Both the position numbers and the translations under genes were made by a program. This document shows positions 48,022 to 57,234 of a DNA stretch of 64,000 nt, one piece after another. Position 1 is the first letter of the stretch. Each line of letters begins with the position of its first letter. The notes under the pieces were generated by a model, which worked only from the letters and a program-made list of their open reading frames with translations, had not been told where the DNA came from and ran no database searches. Origin of the DNA: Symploca sp. SIO2C1 (GTDB taxonomy: Bacteria > Cyanobacteriota > Cyanobacteriia > Cyanobacteriales > Coleofasciculaceae); assembly GCA_010692635.1 (NCBI GenBank), contig JAAHGL010000027.1:1-64000 (forward strand), read 5' to 3'.

Positions 48022-49644
48022 TCAAGCCTCAATCAAAACTCGCCCAGAAGAGGGTTTGGCTACGCAGGTCAAAACAAATCCTTTCTCCCGGTCACTATCG
48101 CTGACAAACTTAGGGTCAGGGTGTCCGTCATCATACTTCACGTTTCCTTCTATGCGCAGCTTGCATTTGCCACAGACTCCCATGCCACAACCGCAGGGAA
48201 GCTCGACTCCTTCTTGTTTAGCGACTTCCAAAATAGAGTCTTCGCCATCACAGGAGACCTCTTTCCCCGACTTAGTAAAGACCACAACAGGTTCAGAGAA
48301 GGTCGATGTTACAGGAGATGTTGGAAAGGAGATAACTGATGCTGCTGCACGATGTCCATTGGTAACCGACTCATCGGTGTTAGAAGAGGGTTGCAATTTG
48401 CCAATGAGGGAACGTATGCCGAAGCCAGTAGATGGTGCTGGGGTAATACCACCAGATGCTGATTTTGTCTTAGTTTCTGCTTTTGAGGACTTTCTCGACT
48501 TCTTTGGTGAGCCAAAGCTTTCTTCGGAGTAGTTCTGCATTGGGAAATCAAGGCTTTCTAGCATGGCTTTAACTCCTTGCATGAAACTATCTGGTCCACA
48601 GACATAAACGGTGCGATCGCGAAAGTCAGGGGCGATCGCTTGCAGCATCGATTCATTGAGTCGGCCCATGTAACCCAGCCAAGCTTGACCCGGTTCTAAG
48701 CGAGTCGTGGTCACTGCCAGCTTAAAATTGGAGTACCGAGCCGCCATCAACTCTAATTCTTGCCGAAAGATGATATCGCGGGGACTACGCACACTGTGAA
48801 CAAAAGTAACATCGATATCAGTAGCTGTGTCACAAATCCAGCGTGACATCGACATCATCGGTGTGATGCCACTGCCTGCTGAGATGAGCAGCAGTTTCTT
48901 AGAAGGATTGGCTAAACAGGTGAACTTCCCCATTGGAGCGCTTAATTTGATCTGAGAGCCAACAGCGATAGTATCGTGAAGCCAGTTGGATACCAGACCC
49001 GGTGGAGCATCGGGAGTATCAGCTGGAGGGGGGACTCGTTTGACTGTAATCTCTAAAGTATGGGGGCGCGAGGGTGTTGAAGAGATAGAGTAGGAACGCA
49101 TTACTCGTTTGCCATTGATTAGCAAATCTAGCGTGACAAACTGCCCTGGCTTGTAGGTAAAGAGCACAGGGGGTTCGGCGACAAAGCGAAAAGTCTTCAC
49201 ATCCGGCGTCTCATCAATGACTTGTGTACAGCGAACAGTCAGATCATCTTCTGTCCACTGGCTCAATTGGGTTAGAGCTAAATCAGCAGCATGGTCATCC
49301 TGGGGCTTGTGCCTGGAACCATTGTCATTCGACTCCTCTTCTTCAAGCAGGAGAACAAATCCACCAATTCTGATGATGTCATCCAGCTTCAGGACGTAGT
49401 TCTGGTTAACTTTAGCTTCTTCACTATTGATGCGGGAGCCATTTGTACTACCAAGATCAGTAAAGTAATACTGTCCATCATGGAATATAATCCGGCTGTG
49501 TACGCCACTGACCTCCGGGCTATTCAAAATTAAGTCACAGCTAGGGTCTCGACCAATTGAGCACTCACCTCGAATTCCGGCTTGAGGTATTAGGACTTTC
49601 TCCTGGTACTCACCTGTTTGACGACTTAAGGATTTGAGTTTCAT
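48022..49644 (-). CDS. FHA-FNR-ferredoxin fusion oxidoreductase
   Basis: 540 residues in three parts. 1: an FHA domain (about 25-100; GRDPSCDL, HSRI and GSTNGS), which binds phosphothreonine. 2: a ferredoxin-NADP reductase-like flavodomain (about 125-375) with FAD motif RSYS (183-186) and the NAD(P) motifs SAGSGITP (255-262) and CGPDSF. 3: after a Ser/Lys-rich linker, a plant-type [2Fe-2S] ferredoxin with Cys486, Cys491, Cys494 and Cys527. Electrons can pass from NAD(P)H via FAD to the cluster. It is followed by a polyferredoxin membrane protein and a haem peroxidase on the same strand. Confidence 0.92.
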   Translation of the reverse strand: MKLKSLSRQTGEYQEKVLIPQAGIRGECSIGRDPSCDLILNSPEVSGVHSRIIFHDGQYYFTDLGSTNGSRINSEEAKVNQNYVLKLDDIIRIGGFVLLLEEEESNDNGSRHKPQDDHAADLALTQLSQWTEDDLTVRCTQVIDETPDVKTFRFVAEPPVLFTYKPGQFVTLDLLINGKRVMRSYSISSTPSRPHTLEITVKRVPPPADTPDAPPGLVSNWLHDTIAVGSQIKLSAPMGKFTCLANPSKKLLLISAGSGITPMMSMSRWICDTATDIDVTFVHSVRSPRDIIFRQELELMAARYSNFKLAVTTTRLEPGQAWLGYMGRLNESMLQAIAPDFRDRTVYVCGPDSFMQGVKAMLESLDFPMQNYSEESFGSPKKSRKSSKAETKTKSASGGITPAPSTGFGIRSLIGKLQPSSNTDESVTNGHRAAASVISFPTSPVTSTFSEPVVVFTKSGKEVSCDGEDSILEVAKQEGVELPCGCGMGVCGKCKLRIEGNVKYDDGHPDPKFVSDSDREKGFVLTCVAKPSSGRVLIEA

Positions 49645-49749
49645 TTTTCCTATAACTCTAGATTTTGACTGTGTCGGAACTTTATTTATCTACTTGGCAC
49701 TTCATAACAAGCTGGTAAGCTTAGTCGGGTGAGTACTACCCAACTCAAA

Positions 49750-51468
49750 TCAGACCATTGTGTTACCAGCTGGCTTTACCTTTTTGTTGTGTCCAACCTC
49801 TGTGCGCTCAGCCGCTATGGCTGCTTTCCCAGAGCGTCCGACCACTGTACGGTCGAGGGATGGGGTTTGTTGAAGATGTGGATACAATAGGTGTGGTTTC
49901 TCACTGCACAGCTCTGTCAAAGCGGCATAATGATCTTCATAGCTGAGGCTAAGTTTCTGGCGCATTGGCTTGAGTGCCTCCAGACTCTGAGAAGGCTCAA
50001 CACGTTTTTCCTCTAACGCTTCTTGCAGCACTCCTTTGTAAATTTGCCAGCGGTCTAGTTGTGTAGAATTGGGCAGGACTTTGGCTAGGACGTAAAGCTC
50101 ATCCGGTTTTAGTTGGTCAAGACAACGACCTTCCAAAACCTTTGAGAAGTCGATGGATAGCTTTTTCAGCTGACGGCGGAAGCTATTAGCCAAACTCTCT
50201 TTTGTATACTGTTGGGCACTACGACCCCAGGTTCGATAGAGCCAGAGACTGCTAACCAAAACTACAAGGGCGTTAAACGTTAGCTGTAATGGGATAGGTA
50301 ATCGGAGAATTTCTGGGCGACCCCCATAAATAAAGAAGGTATTGAAGGCGACAAAGGTGCAAAGGGAAAAGACTTGGTGCAAGACTTGTTCACGAGGGAT
50401 ATTTGGATTATGCCGTTTCCCATAAGCCCGAATTACCTTTTCTATCTGGGAACAAATCAGGCAACTCATCCCCACAAAAAAAGTCAAGGTTAGGGGAACA
50501 GCTATGAGTTTGGGAATTGCAATCGGCTGATTAAAAATGTAAAACCCAGGTTTTAAGAGCGTTGTTAATTGATTTTTGTCATGGGTCCAAGAACCTGAGA
50601 AGTAATAATCAAAGTTACCGGCATACAATCCGGAATATACGAAGTAGCCAATGACGAGTCCTAAATAACCGTATTGGGATAATTTCCGCCCTGGCTTGGT
50701 TAGGTCATTCCAGTAAGCACGTTCGGAATCAATATCCAGACAAGAGGATTTACAACTGATACAGGCACTTTTTTCCTGTCCTGTCGTTTGGTCTACGGTT
50801 CGGCACATGGACTGAGTGATGCTTTTTGAAGGAGCTTTGTGTGCTTCACTGTCTAACAAGCCCCGTGGTCCGGTAAAGACCATTTGCACCAAACCAAAAG
50901 GGCATACATAATGACACCAACTGCGACCACCGTAAAGGAAAACTACCGTTATTGCTGACAGGATGGTGAGGATTAGAAACAGACCCAAAACTGGTCGGGC
51001 GGAGTTAATAAATAGAATTCGGCAGTTCAAACCAATAAACAACAGTGCAAATTGTAGATATAGATGGTTGCGAAGCAGCCAGGAATTGTTGTCTATCTTG
51101 AGTCGTGTGGGCAATCCTAATGCCCTGGGAATTTGGGAGAGAAAGTAGAGAGGACAAATGCGCCGCCAAGTTTCATGACCAAAAACCAGGACAATCATAA
51201 TGGCGCTGGGGACTACCATACCCCAGAAAATTCTGGCACCCATTTGATAAGGTTCTTGATTAAGGCACTCTCCTTGCATCTTGACGCATTGGGCTGGATT
51301 GCTACCCTGGCTAATTATGTGATCGCGAAAAGGGCTGAGTAGGTTATTCGGATCGGTCAGATGGTGGGAAATGGGGTCATAAAATAAGGAAACAATTAAC
51401 ACCAGCCAGCCGATTGCCAGTCCCCACCTGACAATATGCATGGTTTTTTCTGAGACTCGACTAATCAT
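49750..51468 (-). CDS. Polyferredoxin-like 4Fe-4S membrane protein (NapH/NosR-like)
   Basis: 572 residues. Six or more transmembrane segments, and Cys-rich motifs: CPLYFLSQIPR, CHYVCPFGLVQM (the CxxxCP motif seen in NapH, NosR and RdxA), then CRTVDQTTGQEKSACISCKSSC, CISC-KSSC and MSCLICSQIEK. It likely passes electrons across the membrane through [4Fe-4S] clusters. After the TM region (residues about 420-570) comes a soluble helical domain. It lies between the FHA-FNR-ferredoxin and peroxidase genes, so it may be their membrane link. The family name is broad and the exact partners are not shown. Confidence 0.82.
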   Translation of the reverse strand: MISRVSEKTMHIVRWGLAIGWLVLIVSLFYDPISHHLTDPNNLLSPFRDHIISQGSNPAQCVKMQGECLNQEPYQMGARIFWGMVVPSAIMIVLVFGHETWRRICPLYFLSQIPRALGLPTRLKIDNNSWLLRNHLYLQFALLFIGLNCRILFINSARPVLGLFLILTILSAITVVFLYGGRSWCHYVCPFGLVQMVFTGPRGLLDSEAHKAPSKSITQSMCRTVDQTTGQEKSACISCKSSCLDIDSERAYWNDLTKPGRKLSQYGYLGLVIGYFVYSGLYAGNFDYYFSGSWTHDKNQLTTLLKPGFYIFNQPIAIPKLIAVPLTLTFFVGMSCLICSQIEKVIRAYGKRHNPNIPREQVLHQVFSLCTFVAFNTFFIYGGRPEILRLPIPLQLTFNALVVLVSSLWLYRTWGRSAQQYTKESLANSFRRQLKKLSIDFSKVLEGRCLDQLKPDELYVLAKVLPNSTQLDRWQIYKGVLQEALEEKRVEPSQSLEALKPMRQKLSLSYEDHYAALTELCSEKPHLLYPHLQQTPSLDRTVVGRSGKAAIAAERTEVGHNKKVKPAGNTMV

Positions 51469-51563
51469 GTTTGTTACCGCTTCCTAAATTGGTGGATTAA
51501 TTGATAAATTGAGCTGAGTAAGTAAGTCTGAAGATGGTCGTCTAATGGCCAAGGGCTTCCAAG

Positions 51564-51592
51564 AAGCTCGGTTTTTTTAATAAACCGAGCTT
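51564..51592. terminator. Hairpin after the peroxidase gene
   Basis: AAGCTCGGTTT (51564-51574), loop TTTTAAT, AAACCGAGCTT (51582-51592): an 11-bp perfect stem between the peroxidase stop and the polyferredoxin start on the minus strand. There is no clear U-run on that strand, so it may be a partial terminator or attenuator. Confidence 0.55.
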
Positions 51593-51677
51593 TGGAGCTT
51601 TGGAAACTGATTAGATAGCCAAGGCTTTCAGTAGACGGGGTGCTGAATCCTCGCCAACTTAATTAGCTACAGGTAGA

Positions 51678-54600
51678 TCAGGCGAAAGTGATGTCAGCAG
51701 CAATGTCCAATCCGTTACCTCCGTTGTCCACAAAGGCAATCAAGTCAAACGCACCGTTGTCGATACTGCCGATTAAGGAAAAATTGCTGAAACTACCCAG
51801 GGTATAGTCGTTAAGGTCACCGCTGAGTTGGATTAGATCTTCACCGGAGGTGAAGTCGGTAATGAAGGCGTAGTCAGAAAAACCATTCCCTTCATAGAAA
51901 GCGTTGCTGGCATCTCCTAGCACAAAGGTATCTTGACCCCCGCCTCCTGTGAGAATGTCATAACCTCCGGCACCACCGAGCAGGTTATCGGCGCTGTTAC
52001 CGATAATCGTGTCATTTTGTGAGGTGCCAGTGACATCGACAAAGTTCTCAATAGTGAATGTTGCTGTACCAATCCCAGGAATCCCATTGACGGTTAGACT
52101 GTTGGCTGACAGGTCAATATCGAATGATGTAGTCCCACTTGTCCCTGTAGAACCATCAATCGCATTGGCTTGTCCGGTGGCTCCAATGATTGTTTCGATG
52201 GATTGAATCTGGTCAGTGCCAGCACTGCCTTTGTTTATGACACCAGCGGTTTCCAAGGTAATGGCTTGACCAAGAGTACTGTAGTCAGCAGTATCGTTAC
52301 CAGACCCACCATTTAAGATATCGTTACCAGACCCACTGTTTAAGGTATCGTTGCCAGCCCCAGCAGCAAGGGAGTCGTTGCCATTGCCACCATTTAAGGT
52401 ATCATCTCCAGAACTAGACCACAGGGTATCATTACCATTGCCGCCGAAGATTGTCGTATTGATGTTGTAGTCAGTGACAGTACTGGTCAGGTCTACAATA
52501 TCATTGCCGTCACCCAATTGGAAGACTTCGACACCGGTGATGCGAGCTTGAGGAGTACCATTAGCAGGTAGCTCACTGAAGGCATCGTCCAGAAACAGGG
52601 CGTCACTAACAGCTGTGCCGAAGATGGTATCGATACCGTCGCCGCCGATAAACTGGTCGAAGGAGCGGTTTAAGCCTTGAATGGACACGGACTGACCAGC
52701 GCCGGAGACACCGGGGCTGCCAGCATTAAAAGCCAGAAAGTCCTGTGTCCAGATCCCGTCACTTGAGTAGTTCAGCGAGTCGTTCCCAACTCCGCCGTTA
52801 AGAATGTCCTGTCCTGCATCACCATCAAGGAGATCATTCCCGAAACCACCCCGGAGGAGGTCATCGCCGGACTCACCAAAGAGGCGGTCATTGCCAAAGT
52901 TCCCATTAAGGGAGTCGTTGCCACTGCCACCCTGGAGAAGGTCGTCTCCCTGATTGCCAAAAATGTTATCATTACCACGACCCCCAGATGTGGTATCATT
53001 GCCGAAGCCACCCCGAAGAATATCATTACCCTCACTGCCTTCGATGGTGTCGTTGCCGTGACCTCCGTTGAGAGCATCATCGCCTACATGACCTAGCAGG
53101 TGGTCATTTCCGGACTCACCAAAGATGGTGTCATTTCCCAGTCCCCCGTTGAGGACATCATTTCCCGATGTGCCACGGTTGAGCAGGGAGAAGGCGTTGT
53201 CCTGAATTATCGAAGTGTCGGTGTTACGGCGAATGATGTCAGACAGACTAGTGCTACTAAGCTCTGCAATTTCCTCTGGGGTGAAGACGTTCTCGTAATA
53301 AAAGCGATCGCCATCTCGTAACCGAGCGAATTGGTCAGTGAGGACAGCGGCAATGGTCTGACCCACGCTGCCTCCTGGTAGCAAATCTTCTGCCAGCATC
53401 CCAACAAAGGCATCAATATTGTCTACGCTGCCGTATAACTCCCCCAGAGTCACCTGTTTTTCTGAGTCAGAGGTGATTTCTGCAAAGCTGGTGACGCGAG
53501 GCAAGCCGAAAGACTCCCGAATTGTGTTATAGTCAGCCAAACCGTTGTGGCGTCCGCGCTGGATATTGATGGCTGATAAGTCCCGCGCACTAGCATTGGG
53601 ACCAAAGCCAAACAACAAGTTGCGCACGTCATCAATTAGCTGGTTGTCTACCCGCTGGCTAAGGGAGGAAGCAATGCCCCGGATAATTGGGTCAATGCCA
53701 GTTTCCTGAATCACTGTTCCTTGGGGGAAGAAGACCTCACTCAGGGTGAGGTTGCCTTCTGGAATTACTTCGCCATTAACATCTAGACGCAGAATCTCGC
53801 TACTAAGTTGAGTATGACCAAGGCGGAAGGCAGCAGTACTGAAAGTGCGGCTAATATTAGGATTGATGCTAGGGTCGTAACCAGTGTAATCAGGCAACGG
53901 TTCACTCCCCAATAGGGTGGGGAGGTACTCGTTGTAGGTGATTGACTGCATCTGGGCGACGTTGATTTGGCGGGCTCGTTGGAACAACTGTTCGTCAGTC
54001 CAGTCAGGATGAGCCTCGGCGAGCGCATCAGCAAGGCGGTTGTGTTCCCGCATAAACAGGGTGTGGAGGGAAGTCAGCACCGAGTTTTCGTTAGCGCGGA
54101 CATCGCCAGCGACGAAAAGGCTGGTGGGGTCTTGCCGAGTGGGGTTGTCGTTTTCTTCTACAGTGCCATCGTTGAAGGGTAGCAGGTTGCCCTCACTAAT
54201 CTTCAACTTACCTCCCTCGAAGCTGCGCAGAAAATTGGTGCGCTCATCGTTGGAACCGTAGACATTTGACCCATCGATCCAGGTGGTAATGACGTTGGGC
54301 AACTGTCGTGGGTTAGTTGGATCTGTTCCCGTGCCTTCGATAAAGACAGCATCGCGGATTTCAATTTCCACGTTGCCAGTACCCTGTGGGTCTAAGAAGG
54401 GGTCGCCTGCTGGCACGGGAACGTTAATGAACCGCCCTTGTTCTGCTGCCTCTTGTCGAGATAATTCTGGGGTGAGACTTAAGTCATGGTCGGTGAACTG
54501 CCCCCAGGCCCAAATAAGGTTGGTTCGCCCTCCTGGTTCAGGGGTACTCTCATCCTGCTGGGAGAGGGCGTTGCTGATTACACGGGGGTTGGGGCGTTCC

Positions 54601-54773
54601 TGTCCTGTTGGAGTGGAGAAGCCATCGCTGTAATCTAAGGGGGGGATATTTAGTAGTGGGCTGTCGGGAGTCCCCAATTCTGGGTTTTGCAGATTGTTGC
54701 CACTGCCATCGATAGACTGGGTTTCAAAGTTACCGTCTTCAAAGGGGTCGTTTTGAATGAGTGTGCTGTCCAT
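51678..54773 (-). CDS. Animal-type haem peroxidase with RTX calcium-binding repeats
   Basis: 1031 residues from ATG 54773. The first 520 residues are an animal haem peroxidase (peroxidasin-like) domain: WGQFTDHDL with distal His96, FMREHNRLADALAE and a distal Arg in RARQINVAQMQSITYNEYLP, and proximal His320 in FRLGHTQLSSEI. Residues about 540-700 and 770-860 are GGxGNDxLxG calcium-binding nonapeptide repeats, so it is probably secreted by a type I system; no classic signal peptide is seen. It resembles cyanobacterial peroxicins (for example LspPOX of Lyngbya). It would use H2O2 to oxidise halides or organic substrates. It is not next to HlyB/HlyD genes here. Confidence 0.93.
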   Translation of the reverse strand: MDSTLIQNDPFEDGNFETQSIDGSGNNLQNPELGTPDSPLLNIPPLDYSDGFSTPTGQERPNPRVISNALSQQDESTPEPGGRTNLIWAWGQFTDHDLSLTPELSRQEAAEQGRFINVPVPAGDPFLDPQGTGNVEIEIRDAVFIEGTGTDPTNPRQLPNVITTWIDGSNVYGSNDERTNFLRSFEGGKLKISEGNLLPFNDGTVEENDNPTRQDPTSLFVAGDVRANENSVLTSLHTLFMREHNRLADALAEAHPDWTDEQLFQRARQINVAQMQSITYNEYLPTLLGSEPLPDYTGYDPSINPNISRTFSTAAFRLGHTQLSSEILRLDVNGEVIPEGNLTLSEVFFPQGTVIQETGIDPIIRGIASSLSQRVDNQLIDDVRNLLFGFGPNASARDLSAINIQRGRHNGLADYNTIRESFGLPRVTSFAEITSDSEKQVTLGELYGSVDNIDAFVGMLAEDLLPGGSVGQTIAAVLTDQFARLRDGDRFYYENVFTPEEIAELSSTSLSDIIRRNTDTSIIQDNAFSLLNRGTSGNDVLNGGLGNDTIFGESGNDHLLGHVGDDALNGGHGNDTIEGSEGNDILRGGFGNDTTSGGRGNDNIFGNQGDDLLQGGSGNDSLNGNFGNDRLFGESGDDLLRGGFGNDLLDGDAGQDILNGGVGNDSLNYSSDGIWTQDFLAFNAGSPGVSGAGQSVSIQGLNRSFDQFIGGDGIDTIFGTAVSDALFLDDAFSELPANGTPQARITGVEVFQLGDGNDIVDLTSTVTDYNINTTIFGGNGNDTLWSSSGDDTLNGGNGNDSLAAGAGNDTLNSGSGNDILNGGSGNDTADYSTLGQAITLETAGVINKGSAGTDQIQSIETIIGATGQANAIDGSTGTSGTTSFDIDLSANSLTVNGIPGIGTATFTIENFVDVTGTSQNDTIIGNSADNLLGGAGGYDILTGGGGQDTFVLGDASNAFYEGNGFSDYAFITDFTSGEDLIQLSGDLNDYTLGSFSNFSLIGSIDNGAFDLIAFVDNGGNGLDIAADITFA

Positions 54774-55106
54774 ATACAATCGGAAATTGAGTAATAAGAA
54801 ATTGTGAGGAGCCAGGGTGAGATTTGGCTCCCTTTTCTAAGGAGTTGAGTGATTGTCGAAAGCCTGTGTGTCGTAGGTGATTCTGTGGTGAGATTAGCGA
54901 GGGTAATAGCAACGAATCACCTAGTAGGTGTTAGGAGTAAGTTAGAAATTAGCGTTAGCAAATTTCACCACTATTACATTCCTTTCAAAAATAAACTCGC
55001 TATAATCCGCTAGGTTATCGAGTCCCACCAAGTTGAGAAAGATCTCAGCTATTAACCAAATTGCAATTTTAGCGAGGGATTTTTTCCATTTCACCTGCAT
55101 TGTTTT
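54774..55106. promoter_or_regulatory. 333-bp spacer upstream of the peroxidase
   Basis: No gene visible. TAGGTGATTC (54874-54883) and GAATCACCTA (54914-54923) form a 10-bp inverted repeat with a 30-bp loop, in the expected promoter area of the peroxidase gene. TAGGTG also recurs at 54925. AT-rich elsewhere. Confidence 0.45.
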
Positions 55107-55739
55107 TCACATGATATTGCCAACTTTTTCGCTCAATGGAACTAGTTCCAAATGGTTGAACTTTTCGCCAACTTTTCGGGCTAATTCTGGCATCCCCAGT
55201 TGTTCTCCCTCTGGGCTGAAAATAGTTTCCCGGATTTGACCGATTTCGTATTTACTCAGGGTTGATAGGGCATCAGAAATCCGTTTTGCCTCGGTACTCA
55301 AGAGAACTTGATCGTGATTATCTGAGTCGTATTTCTCAGCAATCTCTTTGACCAACTTGGCTGTAGGTTTGCCATTGGGTGCTGTTTCCACAGCTTTCTG
55401 CCACACCTCAAGTTGTTGTTCTGAGGTCAGTGAGGTTAGAAAGCGAATCTGAGCTTCGTTGGCTGGTAGAATATGGGAACAGTTGTTCCCATTCAGGTTT
55501 TCCATGACTAATGCAGAACTAATGAGCTGATTGGCTCTGCGTTTGGTCATGTCCCATCTTTCCTGGCAGTATTGCTCAAAGGTTTTGTGGGTAGAGCGAT
55601 AGAGGCGCTCATGTCTGATAGTTTTTAGGGCACAGCCTGTTTGATAAAAGGCTTTCTCCCCTCGCGCTATCGTTTCCTCCAGTTGGCTCAGTTTCTCTTG
55701 TTCCTCAAATGAACTCAGTTCGGTATCAGTCTGTTTAAT
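55107..55739 (-). CDS. ParB/KilA-like plasmid-type protein with unusual start
   Basis: Open frame of 210 residues. The usual ATG at 55550 would give 147 residues but would lose the conserved N-terminal domain EETIARGEKAFYQTGCALK, HERLYRSTHKTFEQYC and WDMTKRRANQLISSALV, which is a family signature seen in phage and plasmid proteins. The frame continues to 55739, with GGAGG at about 55749-55753 and ATT as possible start codon, since no ATG, GTG or TTG is in frame. The C-terminal half has IRFLTSLTSEQQLEVWQKAVE and PELARKVGEKFNHLE. It could be a real gene with a non-canonical start or a 5'-truncated remnant. Confidence 0.6.
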   Translation of the reverse strand: MKQTDTELSSFEEQEKLSQLEETIARGEKAFYQTGCALKTIRHERLYRSTHKTFEQYCQERWDMTKRRANQLISSALVMENLNGNNCSHILPANEAQIRFLTSLTSEQQLEVWQKAVETAPNGKPTAKLVKEIAEKYDSDNHDQVLLSTEAKRISDALSTLSKYEIGQIRETIFSPEGEQLGMPELARKVGEKFNHLELVPLSEKVGNIM

Positions 55740-56125
55740 TGATGCTCACCTCCTGTGGGTTTTACAAGTAGGTTTAAACTGATTGGTAATATGACCAATA
55801 TCTGCGCTTTCGCTGACATTCATTACCATCGCACAGCTCCAAATGCTGAATGCCAATGATCGACAACTGCTTAATAAAAAACTTTTCTTAGAGATGTTCA
55901 AAATTGTGTAAAACCACTGGTAGCTTGCCTTTCAGGCAAACTGCTCTTTGAAAGAGGCTTTGCCGATCATCGGCAACATGGAATAAAATTTCAGTCCAGT
56001 AATCTAGCTAGTAAACCTGCAAAAAAGCTGATTTTTTCACAAATTTGGTGTTAAATTGAAATAAGGTATAGTAGTCTAAGGGACTTCTCTAACACACTAG
56101 ATCAGGGACGCTCTAAGGGTACTAG
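55740..56125. promoter_or_regulatory. 386-bp divergent spacer with small inverted repeats
   Basis: Divergent promoters between the ParB/KilA-like gene and the pseudokinase gene are expected here. TGCCGAT-C-ATCGGCA (about 55959-55973) and TTGCCT-TTC-AGGCAA (about 55926-55940) are short palindromes. CATTCATTACCATCG and related AT-rich text lies between. No gene seen. Confidence 0.4.
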
Positions 56126-57184
56126 ATGCCTAAACCTAGCTACTTACTGACTGAGGAAGGACTGAGAAAAGTCAAGGCTGCCTTCGTAAAATTTTGTGGA
56201 AAACCCTCTCCATCCAAAGAGGAAATGGGACGCTGTGCAGAGCTGGATAGTGGCACCATCAGGAAACTTTTGGAGCGCACTGGAGGAGTTAATCGAGGCA
56301 CTCTTGAGCGTCTGTGCAGCCGTTTTGGTTGGGATCTAGAGTTGGAGCTGCAAGAAGGTGTTCACTATATTGCTGCATCGTCCAACCCGATGGTGGGAAG
56401 AACACTCCGCCAACACTACAGAATCATCAAATACCTAGGCAAATGGGAGTTTGGTGAGACGTACCTGAGTAAAGATGAAGATATCCCTGACCCTTCTTTG
56501 TGTATTGTCAAGCAACTGAGGAGCGAGTCGAAGGAGACTACAAAACGGCTTAATAGGGAAGCACGAGTTCTACGTCGATTAGGCAAACACTCTCAGATTC
56601 CACAACTGTTTGCTTGCTTTGAGGAGAATGAAAGTTTCTATTTGGTTCATGAGTTCATAGAGGGTAAGAACCTGGAGCAAGAACTGATGGAAAGTCAGCT
56701 TTGGACTGAGACGAAGGTTGTTACGCTGTTGCGGGATATCCTGGAAATATTAAAGGTAGTCCATCAGGACAATGTTATTCACCGCAATATTAATCCTCAA
56801 AGTTTAATCCGACGTAGCTCAGATGGCAAGCTTGTTTTGACTGACTTCGGTGCTGTCCTGGAAATCAGCATGGGAGAAACAAGAACCTTTGCTGGCTCCA
56901 AACACTACATTCCACCTGAACAAAGTTATGGCACGCCACAATTATGCAGCGACATCTATTCAGTAGGTATCATTGGTATCCAAGCCTTCACTGGCTTACA
57001 TCCTAAGAAACTCAAAGCAAATTACGATACGGGGAACATTATCTGGCGCGATAAAGCACAGGTTAAGGTTAGCCCAGATTGTGCCAGCATTTTAGACAAA
57101 ATGGTCGATTATAGCTTTAAAACTCGCTACCAGTCCGCAGGTGAGGTATTGCAAGCACTCCAAGGCTTGAAAATTTCTGAATAA
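56126..57184 (+). CDS. Protein kinase-like with N-terminal HTH; catalytic Asp replaced
   Basis: 352 residues. Residues 1-75 are a helical, HTH-like domain (EGLRKVKAAFVKFC, NRGTLERLCSRFGWDLE) seen in cyanobacterial signalling proteins. From about 92 a Ser/Thr kinase fold begins. Lys129 in CIVKQL and Asp240 in LTDFG are kept, but the catalytic loop reads HRNINPQSL (Asn221 where HRD needs Asp) and the G-loop is KWEFGETY. These changes predict a pseudokinase. It is 50 bp upstream of an active-looking kinase on the same strand. Confidence 0.88.
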   Translation: MPKPSYLLTEEGLRKVKAAFVKFCGKPSPSKEEMGRCAELDSGTIRKLLERTGGVNRGTLERLCSRFGWDLELELQEGVHYIAASSNPMVGRTLRQHYRIIKYLGKWEFGETYLSKDEDIPDPSLCIVKQLRSESKETTKRLNREARVLRRLGKHSQIPQLFACFEENESFYLVHEFIEGKNLEQELMESQLWTETKVVTLLRDILEILKVVHQDNVIHRNINPQSLIRRSSDGKLVLTDFGAVLEISMGETRTFAGSKHYIPPEQSYGTPQLCSDIYSVGIIGIQAFTGLHPKKLKANYDTGNIIWRDKAQVKVSPDCASILDKMVDYSFKTRYQSAGEVLQALQGLKISE

Positions 57185-57234
57185 GTTTCATCCTCGCTAA
57201 TTAGCCCAGTCAGTCACAACCTCGTCTAAAACAT

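Noticed and set aside
47941-48532. Plus-strand ORFs 47941-48339 and 47993-48532
   Set aside because: Antisense to the ferredoxin end of the FHA-FNR-ferredoxin gene, which has intact Cys motifs.
52772-54633. Multiple ORFs on both strands inside the peroxidase gene
   Set aside because: Shadows of the RTX repeats and peroxidase domain.
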